Part shown: positions 53,501-63,108 of the stretch, one piece after another | Layout of the letters: each line of letters opens with the position of its first letter | Numbering within the stretch: the stretch's first letter is position 1 | Program-made: the position numbers and the translations under genes | The notes under the pieces: generated by a model | Told to the model about the DNA's origin: nothing | What the model saw: only the letters and a program-made list of their open reading frames with translations | Database searches by the model: none | NCBI GenBank assembly: GCA_015680905.1 | Contig: CM027377.1 | Span: forward strand, 60,161,501 to 60,225,500 | Length of the DNA stretch: 64,000 nt | Direction: 5' to 3' | Origin: Coptis chinensis | Taxonomy: Eukaryota > Streptophyta > Magnoliopsida > Ranunculales > Ranunculaceae

Positions 53501-53663
53501 AATTTGTGGTTAAGATTGTTTATGATGTGGGTTTTAGGTTTTGATTTGTGTTGTATCCACCCCGTCATAGCCTGGGTTTTTAGACAATTGAACCAAGTGA
53601 TGTTTGAGATATTTATATTTCAAATATTCATTTTTTAATTGTTTAGAAATTCGGGCTGTGACA
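50587..53663 (+). repeat. 3' LTR of the giant-LTR element (3077 bp)
   Basis: Same features as the 5' LTR: three 89-bp units (50864-51121), a W-box cluster with ten TTGAC cores (about 52083-52191), TATA-like CTATATATG (52269-52277), the ATTGAATGTGCC repeat near 52540-52640, and the end GGGCTGTGACA at 53663. Confidence 0.92.
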
Positions 53664-53668
53664 GTGGT

Positions 53669-54221
53669 ACACTGAACTATAATTAAAATCAGTTCCATTC
53701 AGTTTAAATAACTCTGACCAAAAGATACTTGTGAATGTTGGATCCCTATCACACACAACTGTCCGTGGAATACCATGCAGCTTGAAAATATTATCAAAGA
53801 AAACTCGTGCAACACCAATTGCCGTGTATGGATGTGACAAAGAAAGAAAGTGTGTATATTTGGACAGCCTATCAACAACTACTAGAATAGTAGTTTTCCC
53901 ATTAGAAATAGGCAGACCATTAATGAAATCCATAGAGATGTCCTCCCATACCTGATTTGGAATAGGAAGTGGCTGAAGCAACCCTTCTAGAGCAAGTTGT
54001 TCTGATTTGTGGCGTTGACAACCATCACAAGCAGCAATGAATCCCCGGATATGTCGTCTCATTCCTTTCCAATAAAAATAGCTCGAACTCTTTGAAGAGT
54101 TTTTGATAGCCTTCATGGGTATGCTTGTTGAAAACCGTCCTAGGATATCTTTAAGTAAAGAAGAATTTTCGGGTAGATAAATTCTCTCTAAAAAAAAATA
54201 ACTCCAACTTGAAATTTCCAT
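53669..54221 (-). pseudogene. Minus-strand gypsy integrase, N-terminal and core part
   Basis: Zinc-finger end CDGCQRHKSEQL (about 54030-53995), then WEDISMDFINGLPISNGKTT, LVVVDRLSKYTHFL and GIPRTVVCDRDPTFTS. This gives the first two catalytic aspartates. The inserted giant-LTR element interrupts just after SSVYH, before the PQTDGQ/E region that lies on the other side at about 46140. The coding strand runs toward 46140. Confidence 0.9.
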
Positions 54222-54240
54222 GGTCCCTCTTGCTTTGTCA

Positions 54241-56244
54241 TCATTGATCGTTGAATGAGGTTTTGCAATACGGAATCACCGTACTTCTTCTTTGATAGCT
54301 TCTAACCAAGTGAGGAACGGGATGAGTAATAGCTGCAAGTTCACTTTTGTTCTTCTCATCTTGTGCAAAACCATTTCTTCTAGAAAGAGCATCTGCCACT
54401 GTATTTTCCTTTCCTTTTTTGTATTCAATAACAAAATCAAATCCCATCAGTTTGTACTACCATCGTTGCTGAGCTATTGTAATAATTCTTTGGGACCACA
54501 AATATTTCAAGCTTTGCTGATCAGTTTGAACCAGGAACTGTCTTCCTAATAAGTATGGACGCCACTTTTGCACAGCCAGTACCAATGCTAACATCTCCTT
54601 CTTATAAGTCGACATCAACAAATTCTTTCCCTATAATGCATGACTGTAAAATGCTATAGGGCAGTCTTGCATTAGAACAGCACCAACACCCGAACCACTA
54701 GCATCACACTCGACTACAAACTGGTTGGCGAAGTCAGGTAGAGCTAATACCGGAGCTTTTGTCATGGCTTCTTTTAAGCGTGCAAATGCTTCTTCATCAA
54801 CTGGTGTCCATACAAAAGAGTCCTTCTGTAACATTTTGGTAAGTGGACCGGCGATCTTACCGAAGTTTTGGACGAACTTGCGATAGTAACCAGTCAAACC
54901 AAGGAAGCCTCTTAATGCCTTAGGCGTGGATGGTTTGGGCCAGCTTTTCATCACTGCAACTTTGTTGGAATCCACCGCGACACCGGTAGCAGTAATTATA
55001 TGACCGAGGTAGTGCACCTCATTTTGACCGAACTGGCACTTCTCTCTTTTAACAAACAACCTGTGGGATCTTAGTATAGCCAATGCAATCTGTAAATGCT
55101 GAAAATGCTCCTCCCAAGACTTGCTATATATAAGGATATCATTCAAAAATACTAGAATGAATTTTCTCAAATGATCTTGAAATACCTCATTCATCAAAGC
55201 TTGGAATGTGGACGGTGCATTGGACAACACAAATGGCATTACTAAGAATTCGTAATGACGATGATGAGTTCGAAAGGCAGTCTTTGATGCGTCATCAGAT
55301 ACCACTCGAATTTGATAATAACCTCTTCGGAGATCAAGCTTTGTAAATATCTTTGCGCTATGTAGCTCATCTAATAATTCATCAATTACCAGTATAGGAA
55401 ACCAATCCTTGATTGTGAGCTTGTTCAAAGCACGATAGTCAACACACATGCGCCACGACCCATCATATTTTTTTACCAAAATAACTGGTGAAGAATAAGG
55501 ACTATTGCTGGTTTTGATCACACCTGTAGAGAGCATCTCGACCACTAGCCTCTCTATTTTTGTTTTCTGATAATGCGGATAGCGAGAAGGCCTGACACAG
55601 ACTGGTTCACTACCTGCCATCAAGGGAATTCTGTGATCTTGTTTTCGTGGGGGTGGTAAGCCCTTCGGCTCATCAAATACATCTTGAAATGCCGCAAGAA
55701 TCTGCTGCAATTGTGGAGGGTGATAGCCAGCCTTAAGCTTAGGAACTGGAGTTCCGAGCGAGTATAATTGAAGCAATACTCCCTTCTTGCACTGCTTTGC
55801 TTCATGGCAAAACCGTAAGTCTCCAAGTAGTTTATTAGCTGGAGGATTTACACCTTGCAAGAGTACTTCTTTTTCTGCTACCTTAAACTTCATTTGTAAT
55901 TTTGTGAAATCCCACATAATAGGACCAAGTGTACGCAGCCACTGAGTGCCTAACACAATATCATAGCCTTCTAGTGGAAGCAAATAAAAATCCATAAATA
56001 AAGGTACTCGCAAATTTAACTTAACGTTTGTGCACTTACCTTTACTGGATAATTTATCACCAGAAGCCACCACAACTTCAAATTTTCCTCCTCGTTCAGG
56101 CTGTAGGCCCACCTTGCTAGCAAGAGTTTCACTAATAAAATTATGAGTACTTCCTGAATCTACCAAAACAATAGTCGACACATACCCAATGCCACCCTTT
56201 ATCCGCATTGTTTCTGGTGCCCGGGAACTCGAAATTGCATGCAA
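54241..56244 (-). pseudogene. Minus-strand gypsy protease, RT and RNase H
   Basis: A long open stretch (56244-54631, 537 codons) starts with the protease LVDSGSTHNFIS (D-S-G intact). RT follows: [35 protein letters not shown], then VFLNDILIYSK, where the first catalytic aspartate is Asn. It continues KCQFGQNEVHYLGHII and RGFLGLTGYYRKFV. RNase H begins VVECDASGSGVGAVL. A stop at 54631-54633 interrupts it, and it resumes to about 54241 with FVIEYKKGKENTVADALSRR. The organisation is that of a chromovirus-like Ty3/gypsy. Confidence 0.92.
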
Positions 56245-56321
56245 AGAAATCTAAGGCATCTCACTCAAGCCTCATGAATAGTGTCGTCCTCATTCATAAT
56301 TATATCACTGTCTTCTTCATC

Positions 56322-56870
56322 CTAGCAACCTTCTATCACAAATAACTTCTTGCATCGATGCCCCGGAACAAATTTCTCGTTACAGTTATAGCACAACCCC
56401 TTAGTACGCCGCTCTTGTAATTCAGCTTGTGATAATCGCCGAACCGGAATACTAGCACTGCTGCTTGCAGTGTCTTTGTTAGATAAAAAATTTCGCTTTG
56501 ATTCACCTGTTGGTACCGGTCGCTGCTGTGATGAATCTCGTGCTTCATACAAACGGGCCAACCCAATTGCTGTAGATAATGAGTTCGGTCTTGCAGCTTG
56601 AACATCGGTTCTAATCGAAGGACGCAACCCACTAACAAAGCAACTCACTTGTCGTTCCTGCCGAAGATGCCCAACCTTTGCAAGCAATTGCTCAAACTGA
56701 GCTTGATATTCTCGTACATATCCAACTTGCTGTAATTTAGCCACGTCGCCGAAAAAGTCGCTAAATGGATTGGGACCATAGCGAGTAAACACGGCTAGTT
56801 CGAAGTCTTCCCATGTTATGACTGTCATCTCCTCTTCAAAATTTGGTACACAGTTGAGAAGGACCTCAAA
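56322..56870 (-). pseudogene. Minus-strand gypsy gag, 5' part missing
   Basis: The open stretch 56828-56322 reads TWEDFELAVFTRYGPNPFSD, then VREYQAQFEQLLAKVG, FVSGLRPSIRTDVQ and a CCHC-like knuckle CYNCNEKFVPGHRC. It ends at a stop just before the protease frame. Upstream of about 56870 the gag homology fades, and neither N-terminal gag nor an LTR is found, so the element is truncated here. Confidence 0.88.
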
Positions 56871-57061
56871 ATGGAAATATGCCAGGATGGTTTTATACTT
56901 TTATATAAGCAAAAAAGTTGTAAAAACGATGAAACTTAATGGTGATTAGCCAGAAAACGAGGAAAATTATGAGAATTAGTGGAAAATAAATATTTTGGTT
57001 ATCTGTACATAAATATTAGTGGAAAATAAATTTCTTGGTTTCTCAGGTTTTGCGTCTGCCA

Positions 57062-57475
57062 GGTACAGACGGCAGAGTTTCTGTCGTCCGTCTATTTAAT
57101 TAAAACGGGAGATAGATGGCATAGTTTTTGCCGTCTGTACATAAATAACCAACAGAGGGCAGAAACTATGCCGTCCGCATCTCGGAACTTATTATGGCAG
57201 CTGCTAGCGAAGGTCTTAACTTTGGCTGAGTTTTTTACTCATTCCAAATTTAAGACCCTTTTAGCAGTCCCATTGAAAGACATTTTTGTGGGCTGGGTGC
57301 TATATTTGTCTTTAGCAGTCCATATAGCCCTTTAGCAACCCCATTCAAATTTGGCAGCCCAAATTCGAAAAACCAGTCCAATGGGGACTTTTAGCAGCTA
57401 TTAAGTTCGGGATATGGACGGTAGAGGGTTTCTACCGTCTGTACCTTAAATTACGGACGACATAAACTCTGCCGT
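57062..57475. repeat. Palindrome-rich inverted repeat
   Basis: Five imperfect palindromes built on GACGGCAGAGTTTCTGCCGTC-like halves lie at about 57064-57092, 57112-57140, 57152-57180, 57413-57442 and 57456-57481. The left group and its following CCGTCCGCATCTCGGAACTT (57171-57190) are mirrored by the right group; AAGTTCGGGATATGGACGG at 57403-57421 is the inverse. The 57205-57395 centre repeats TTTAGCAGTCC motifs. This resembles the ends of a DNA transposon with subterminal repeats, but no definite tip or TSD was found. Confidence 0.6.
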
Positions 57476-57525
57476 ATGTTTAGTCCGGACATCCCAACGG
57501 CTAGAAATGGCTAGTTTTTCTGAAA

Positions 57526-58554
57526 TTGCAAATTTATAGCAACTACTTCACACAACTTTCTCACCATTTGCTCCTAATTCTCATACAATTTCTATCTACT
57601 CCAACTACAACAATTACTACTCCAAGTACAACAATAGATCTAAAGGAACATGCAACCACATCAAAAGGAGAGAAATCTACAAGGTCCGCCAATTTTTCAA
57701 TTCAAGAAGACGAGGCTCTTTGCAAAGCGTGGATATATGTTAATGAAGATCCAATTGTTGGTGCGGGGCAACGAGTCACACACTATTGGGAGAGAATATT
57801 AGAGAAATTACAAGAGAGAGTTGGTGAAAATAACAAGAGAAGCAAGGACTCGGTGTCCACTCGATTTGGACACATCCAAAAAGCTTGCAACCGGTGGGCG
57901 GGAATTATCTCCTCTTTAGAGAGGACTGCAAGAAGTGGCACAACGATCCAAGATCGGTTGGCCAAGGCAAAAACAACATATATGTTGGCTCATAACACAC
58001 ACTTTCAATTTGAGCATTGTTGGGCCCTCCTTAAGGATAGCCCAAAACGGAATGAAGAATTGGAGAGCCGGTCCACAACTACATCGAGGAGACGCACCAA
58101 CGTCATTCTCTATGTAGATGATGAAGTCGTGCCTTTAACACCTATAACGCCGTCGGCAACTCTTGGTGGCGTTCAAATTGATCCATTTCCTACACAAATT
58201 AAGAATGGAAGTGGAAGTGGAGGTGGAGGTGGAAGTGGAAGTGGAACCAAGAAAAAACGACCACCGGAAACAAGGGGTGAGAAAGAAAGGATGAAGAAAG
58301 GAAGAGAGAATTACAAGATAATGAAAAAGTATTTGGCACAAATGACGAATGCCGCCGATAGGGTGAAGATGATGGAGCTCAAGAAGTGGAAAGAAGACAA
58401 CAAAATATTAGCACAAGATACTTCTACTTTTGAGCCGAAAGTTGCCGAATACTTCAAGACGATGAAAATGGAGATAATTCGCCAAAGGAGAGAGAGTGGA
58501 ACGTTTGGAACTCCAAGTAGTGCTTCTAGTGAGGGTGGTACTTCTACGACTTAG
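57526..58554 (+). pseudogene. SANT/MYB-like, NAM-associated ORF with damaged start
   Basis: Reads FSIQEDEALCKAWIYVNEDP (a MYB/SANT-like helix region, about 57687-57747), then QRVTHYWERILEKL, KDSVSTRFGHIQKACNRW, a Gly/Ser linker (about 58206-58245), a Lys-rich stretch, and a coiled-coil-like C-terminal domain as in NAM-associated proteins (RVKMMELKKWKEDN). Such ORFs are common in plants and linked to PIF/Pong-type transposons. The 340-codon frame has no ATG before residue-level homology begins. An ATG at 57507 opens MASFSEIANL in another frame and stops at once, which suggests a small frameshift near 57535. Otherwise it is intact to the stop at 58552-58554. Confidence 0.7.
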
Positions 58555-58719
58555 ATTAATTTCAATGTTGTTTTAGTTATTTCATTTCCATTGTTGTTGT
58601 TAGTTCATTTCCAATATTATAATTTCAATTTAATTTGAATTTGAATTGTCTTGAAACAACATAAAGTCAAACATAGATAATACTTAAACTATAAAACAAA
58701 CATAGATAATACTTAGTGG

Positions 58720-58888
58720 GTGTTTGGATCCTATTTTTTCCAAAAATCAGTTTTTCTCAAAAAGTGTTTTTTTGAAAAAATATTTATTCTAAAAACAGTT
58801 TTTGAATAAACATGTTTGGTTGAGATTTTTTTTAAAAGCTATTTTTATAAAAAAAAATATTTTTTTCTTAAAAAATAGGGACCAAACG
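58720..58888. mobile_element. Short MITE-like inverted repeat, about 170 bp
   Basis: GTGTTTGGATCCTATTTTTT (58720-58739) is inverted at AAAAAATAGGGACCAAACG (58869-58888 region), with about three mismatches. The GGGTGTTTGG tip resembles PIF/Harbinger-type termini. A flanking TTA is possible on the left (58713-58715). The interior is very AT-rich. Confidence 0.55.
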
Positions 58889-59046
58889 TATTTATTTAAA
58901 GTCCAAATTTGTGTGTGGAAAAATAGTCAATCTTAATAAACTAAACTCGCTCAGATAATACAATAAAAAAAAGTTATTACAAACCGTTCAAGTTATATAA
59001 AAGTTAAAAACAACCCCATATCATAAAATTGATTGATCAAATACGT

Positions 59047-61089
59047 TCAATCTCTTGCACTCCATAAGTCGTCTGCAATTGAATCCCTTAGTAATGAAGC
59101 TTGGAGTTGGTTAACTCTTTGAACACGCGCACTTGGTCGTGATGCAACCACCTCCACTTGGTCATTTTCTTCACTTGGGACATTTTCATTTGCCATATTT
59201 TCATACCTAGTGAAAATCCAATCATTTTTCCCTTCTAGACGAATGTAGTTGTGTAAGACACATGCTGCAAATACAATATCATGTTGCGTCTCAAATGGAT
59301 AGGCTGGCGCAAATTTAAGTATCAGAAATCGAGGTTTAAGAACTCCAAAACAACGCTCGATGACATTTCTAAGAGATGAATGTCTATGGTTATACAACTC
59401 TTCTTTAGTTCTTGGTGGATTTTTGCTTCCTCTGTAATCTTGCAAATGATATCGAACTCCTCGATAAGGAGCCAAAAACCCTTTTGTATTTGCATACCCA
59501 GCATCAACAACATAGTACTTGCCTAGTTCAAGAACAAAATTAGAATTAAGTAAATAATTATATGATAATGTGGAATGCATATTAAATAAATTAGAAATCA
59601 ACATAAACATATATACCTTCAGGTGGGTGAGGAAATCTAGCATCTGGGTCTTCTAGTGCAGATTTTAGCACACGTGCATCAGCTGCAGAGCCTTCCCAAC
59701 CGGCATATACATAGCAAATTTGCATGTCAAAAGTACAAGCCACCAAAACATTTTGTGTGATATCATTTTTCCTATTACGAAAGCTAACTTGTTGATTTAG
59801 TGGAAGATTAGCAGGTATGTGAGTACCATCCAAAGCCCCAATGCAATCCTATAATTTTAAAATAGTCAATCATGTCAGATACATAATACCAAATGAAAAA
59901 CATGTGACTTTAAACTAAAAACAATGTTTCTAAATTACCTTGAAAAAAGGAAAAAATCTTTCATTATTTTGAATCTCAGGAGGCGTATTAGTTGTAGGTG
60001 GGTGAATGAACTCTTCTGATAAGGATAAAACTCCATTCAGAACATTGCGAAAATGGCGGCTAATTGTTTCACCAGAATGCTAAAATCGTTCTTGACAAAT
60101 CCGATTTGACGCACAATGACCCATAGTATATAAAAACATTCCTACTTGTTCTCGTACACTAATAGTAAAAGAATATTGTAGCAACTCCTTATCTTTGAGA
60201 ATCTTGCAAAACTTCACAAAAACAGGCTTATCCATACGAAACATTCTGCGGCATCGATCATTGTGCCCCTCTAAAACCTCATTCATATAGGCACCACCAC
60301 TAATAGGGCTGGCAATGGGTCGGGTAAGAACCGATACCCGATCCGGTCCGAACCAATAAAAGCGGGTCTGGGACAGGTAGTTAGCATATTGGACCGGTTC
60401 TGGGTCTTGAAAATCAGAACCGGACTCTTATTGGATTGGTTCTGGATTAAGTATGTACCGAACCGTTATGGACCTAATCCAATTAAAATTTTTAGTCTTA
60501 TTCTTTCTAATTTTCCTCCACCATATATTTCTATTACCTTATACAACATTGCAATATTTAAAGTTCCAAAATAAGATATGCAAAATACATATGTAATAAT
60601 ATTACGATATTTTTTACATAATAAAAAGATGGTTTCTATTACAAATTTGGATTTCAAATCATTCATTATGCCTTTTTATTTGTATATCTTGTTTTTGTGT
60701 TTAGCAAAAAAAAAATTATTTAATATTTATATAACTTAAAATTAGGATCCAATTATTAAAAACTCGGTTCACCGGGTTGAAATTGAGCTTATTGGTTCGG
60801 AACGGATCGGATCCGGAATAAAAAAAAAGTTTTCGGTTCGGTTCTGGTTCTCTAACTCAAATATCCGTTCGGATCGGATCCGGTTCTGGGTCTTTATTGT
60901 TGAAAAGCGGATCGGTTTTGGATTTGCCTATATCCGGACCGATCCAACCCATTGCCAGCCCTAACCACTAAGCATAGAATCATTACAAGGTTGCTTATCA
61001 AAACGCCTTCCAAGTATACCAATAGCATACGCAATCACTTGTTCTATGAGGCATTCTTCAATTTCATCTAGCTCATCATCGAAACCCAT
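59047..61089 (-). pseudogene. PIF/Harbinger (HARBI1-like) transposase, broken
   Basis: Three coding exons on the minus strand: 61089-59939 (interrupted by a hAT element at 60304-60963), 59848-59617 and 59522-59047. Introns are GT-AG and the phases join to about 396 codons, the usual size. The DDE nuclease domain (DDE_Tnp_4) shows GALDGTHI (first D, about 59835), GWEGSAADARVL (second D, about 59690) and NVIERCFGVLK (E, about 59355). The product would cut and reinsert PIF-type elements at TTA/TAA sites. It is inactivated by the 660-bp insertion after residue 42 and by a TAG at 60080-60082 in ERF*HSGETIS, where the family has Gln. The coding frame is otherwise kept, so decay is recent. Confidence 0.9.
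60304..60963. mobile_element. Non-autonomous hAT-type element, 660 bp, inside the transposase
   Basis: Terminal inverted repeat TAGGGCTGGCAATGGGT at 60304-60320 and its exact inverse at 60947-60963. The 8-bp target duplication ACCACTAA lies at 60296-60303 and 60964-60971. Subterminal GGATCGGATCCGG-like motifs lie at both ends, and the centre is AT-rich. No coding capacity. The tips resemble those of the element at 37022-37988 (shared GCAATGGG). Confidence 0.94.
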
Positions 61090-62118
61090 AATTGAAAAAT
61101 ATCTCACCTGTTAAGAATACTCATAATTATTCAATAACATACAACATATACTCCTCATAAGAATACAACATCACGACAAGGTCGTATTCTTTTCACACCA
61201 CATCTGATATTACTACTTACTAGTTCATGACTTCAGAGAACAGTCCAAAAGGAAATTTGACCCAAAAGAAACTTGAAGTATAGATGTTGCATCAATACAA
61301 TATTCAACATACAGGTTCTCTATGGATCAAGCAAGGCTAAAAGGCAGACTAAAAGGCAGAAATAGTGAACCAATATAATTTAGTTGCAACCCAACCAATT
61401 ATTTAACACAGCAGTCTACAGTAATTTCATTGTTCCATTATAGCAAGCAGATGAATAGGGAAATACAGTTTAATACATGACGATACAAACCAAAGAGAGC
61501 TTCAGAAATTTAGCATCTTGAGGGACAGATCACCTATTCTACAATTTAGTGTCTTGAGGTATTGACAGGAAAGAGGTTCAAGTCACAAGTATTTTTCTCG
61601 AGAGGAACAATAATAGCAGTTTGCTGCAGGCCACTAGGAGTGACAATCACAGTAACAAATAGATTGAACCAATAATAACTACCAAAGAACTATCTTATCC
61701 TGACCTGAAGCCATGGTGCTTCCCTACTAAGTTCAATACCTAAAAAATTTGACCTGCTAGTTCCCTGGTAGGACTTATTATTATGCAGCCTACCCCAAAA
61801 TTTGGTTCCCAACTTTCTTTGTACAACTTTTCTAAAATCTGAAAGCATTAGATCCAGATTTACTACAGTTGCAACAAGAAGCTAGTACCATCTCTACATA
61901 TTCCATAATCACTATAGAATAAAAATTATCTAAAACTAGTAAGCCCAAGTTCAAGTAAACATAATTAATATATATGTTCCTCTCAATCATTAATACATCA
62001 TAATATCTAAATCATCAAAAAGAAAGATTGTTCAGCTCAACACACAACTAAACTTAAATAGTACAAAGATGGAACGTCACAATCGTTCTAAACATATATA
62101 AAATAATTAAGAGAGCCT
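61090..62118. other. Spacer between the two PIF/Harbinger ORFs
   Basis: AT-rich, no ORF or repeat recognised. It would contain the transposase promoter and the 3' end of the MYB-like gene. Confidence 0.45.
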
Positions 62119-63108
62119 CTAAACCATAGTTGGTCGAGAAAGCTCCCTCCTAAGCCAATTTAAACGACGATGTGGCTTAAGAGACATAAATGCTTCCCTA
62201 GCATGAGGTTTTTCAAACAATTCTATTGCATCATAGATCTCTTCTTCTTCAATCCCTTCCAATTCCTCTAGTGTAGTAATACATCTGTTTAAGCCATAAG
62301 GATCATCAACCGATCGAAAATAAGATGCCCTAAATCGATGTGCCTCAGCTAACTCTGTTACAGCTTCAGACAATTCACTAATATTAGAAGCCTTTCGCTT
62401 CGCATTAGTTGTTTCTCTTCCCTTGTTTGCATCTCTAGTAACACTTCGTTCGATATCAGGTGAATGCACAGACTCTTCTCGTTGTATAACTGGCTCATCC
62501 TGTAAAGGCAAAGACTCACCATTTGCTCTTACCTCTTGTGTGTTTTCAAGTATGTCGATAGAAACCCGTTCTTGATTTGGTTGTCGGTGATATGACTTCC
62601 AAAATTTTCCTTCAGCAACTTTTCCATCACATAGAAAAGCCATATGATCATACACGAGAAATGGTGATTTTTTAAAACATTCTGCATCTGGATGTGCCTG
62701 TGTACATTCCTTTTATTAATAATCTAATAACATCAAAATCTTCAAGATATAGATATACATTTTCCGATAAACATTACGTACCTTCAAATATTCATCCCAA
62801 ACAGCACTGCTGGCGGTGAACACACAAGTAGTCGGATCCCACCCAAAACCAGATAAAACAGTAAGTGCCTTTGCGACTTTGTATTTTGACTTCAAATTAT
62901 TCAAGCGGTTACAAACTTGATCCATATTATAGTCACATTGTGACTGCTCGTTGAAGTCTTTCAATATATTATTCCAACCGACTTTGGTGAACCCATTTTG
63001 GGTGACATTACCATCTAAAGTCTCCTTAACCACCGCATCCGAAAAGATCACATCAAGGTTGTCATTCCAATTTGCACGTACTTTTTCAGAAGTGGTACCT
63101 TTACTCAT
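62119..63108 (-). CDS. MYB/SANT-like DNA-binding protein, PIF/Harbinger partner ORF
   Basis: Two exons, 63108-62782 and 62697-62119, with an 84-bp GT-AG intron joining in phase to 301 residues with no stop or frameshift. The N-terminal domain matches the plant Myb/SANT-like (Myb_DNA-bind_3) type: VRANWNDNLDVIF, FTKVGWNNILKDF, VCNRLNNLKSKYKVAKAL, then SGFGWDPTTC and AVWDEYLK. The middle (about residues 140-200) is acidic and polar with a KRKASNISEL segment that could act in nuclear import. The C-terminus (about 250-301) reads ALELFEKPHAREAF-like, then RRLNWLRRELSRP. PIF/Harbinger elements need such a second protein for DNA binding or nuclear import of the transposase, and it lies about 1 kb upstream of one in the same orientation. 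A domesticated host gene is an alternative. Confidence 0.86.

Larger units (their letters stand above)
46146..53663 (+). mobile_element. Non-autonomous giant-LTR gypsy derivative (LARD-like), TSD GTGGT
   Basis: A 7518-bp element inserted in the minus-strand gypsy integrase with TSD GTGGT at 46141-46145 and 53664-53668. LTRs of 3173 and 3077 bp start TATAACACCCCG and end CGGGCTGTGACA; the expected TG start has become TA in both. A Met-type PBS follows the 5' LTR. The interior is only 1268 bp and has no gag or pol. Just before the 3' LTR, TCTCGGGACGAGATCC and CTTTTAAGG resemble the 3' end of pol and the polypurine tract of Del/Tekay-type chromoviruses, which also have LTRs of several kb. It is probably an internally deleted derivative mobilised in trans. 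Confidence 0.88.
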
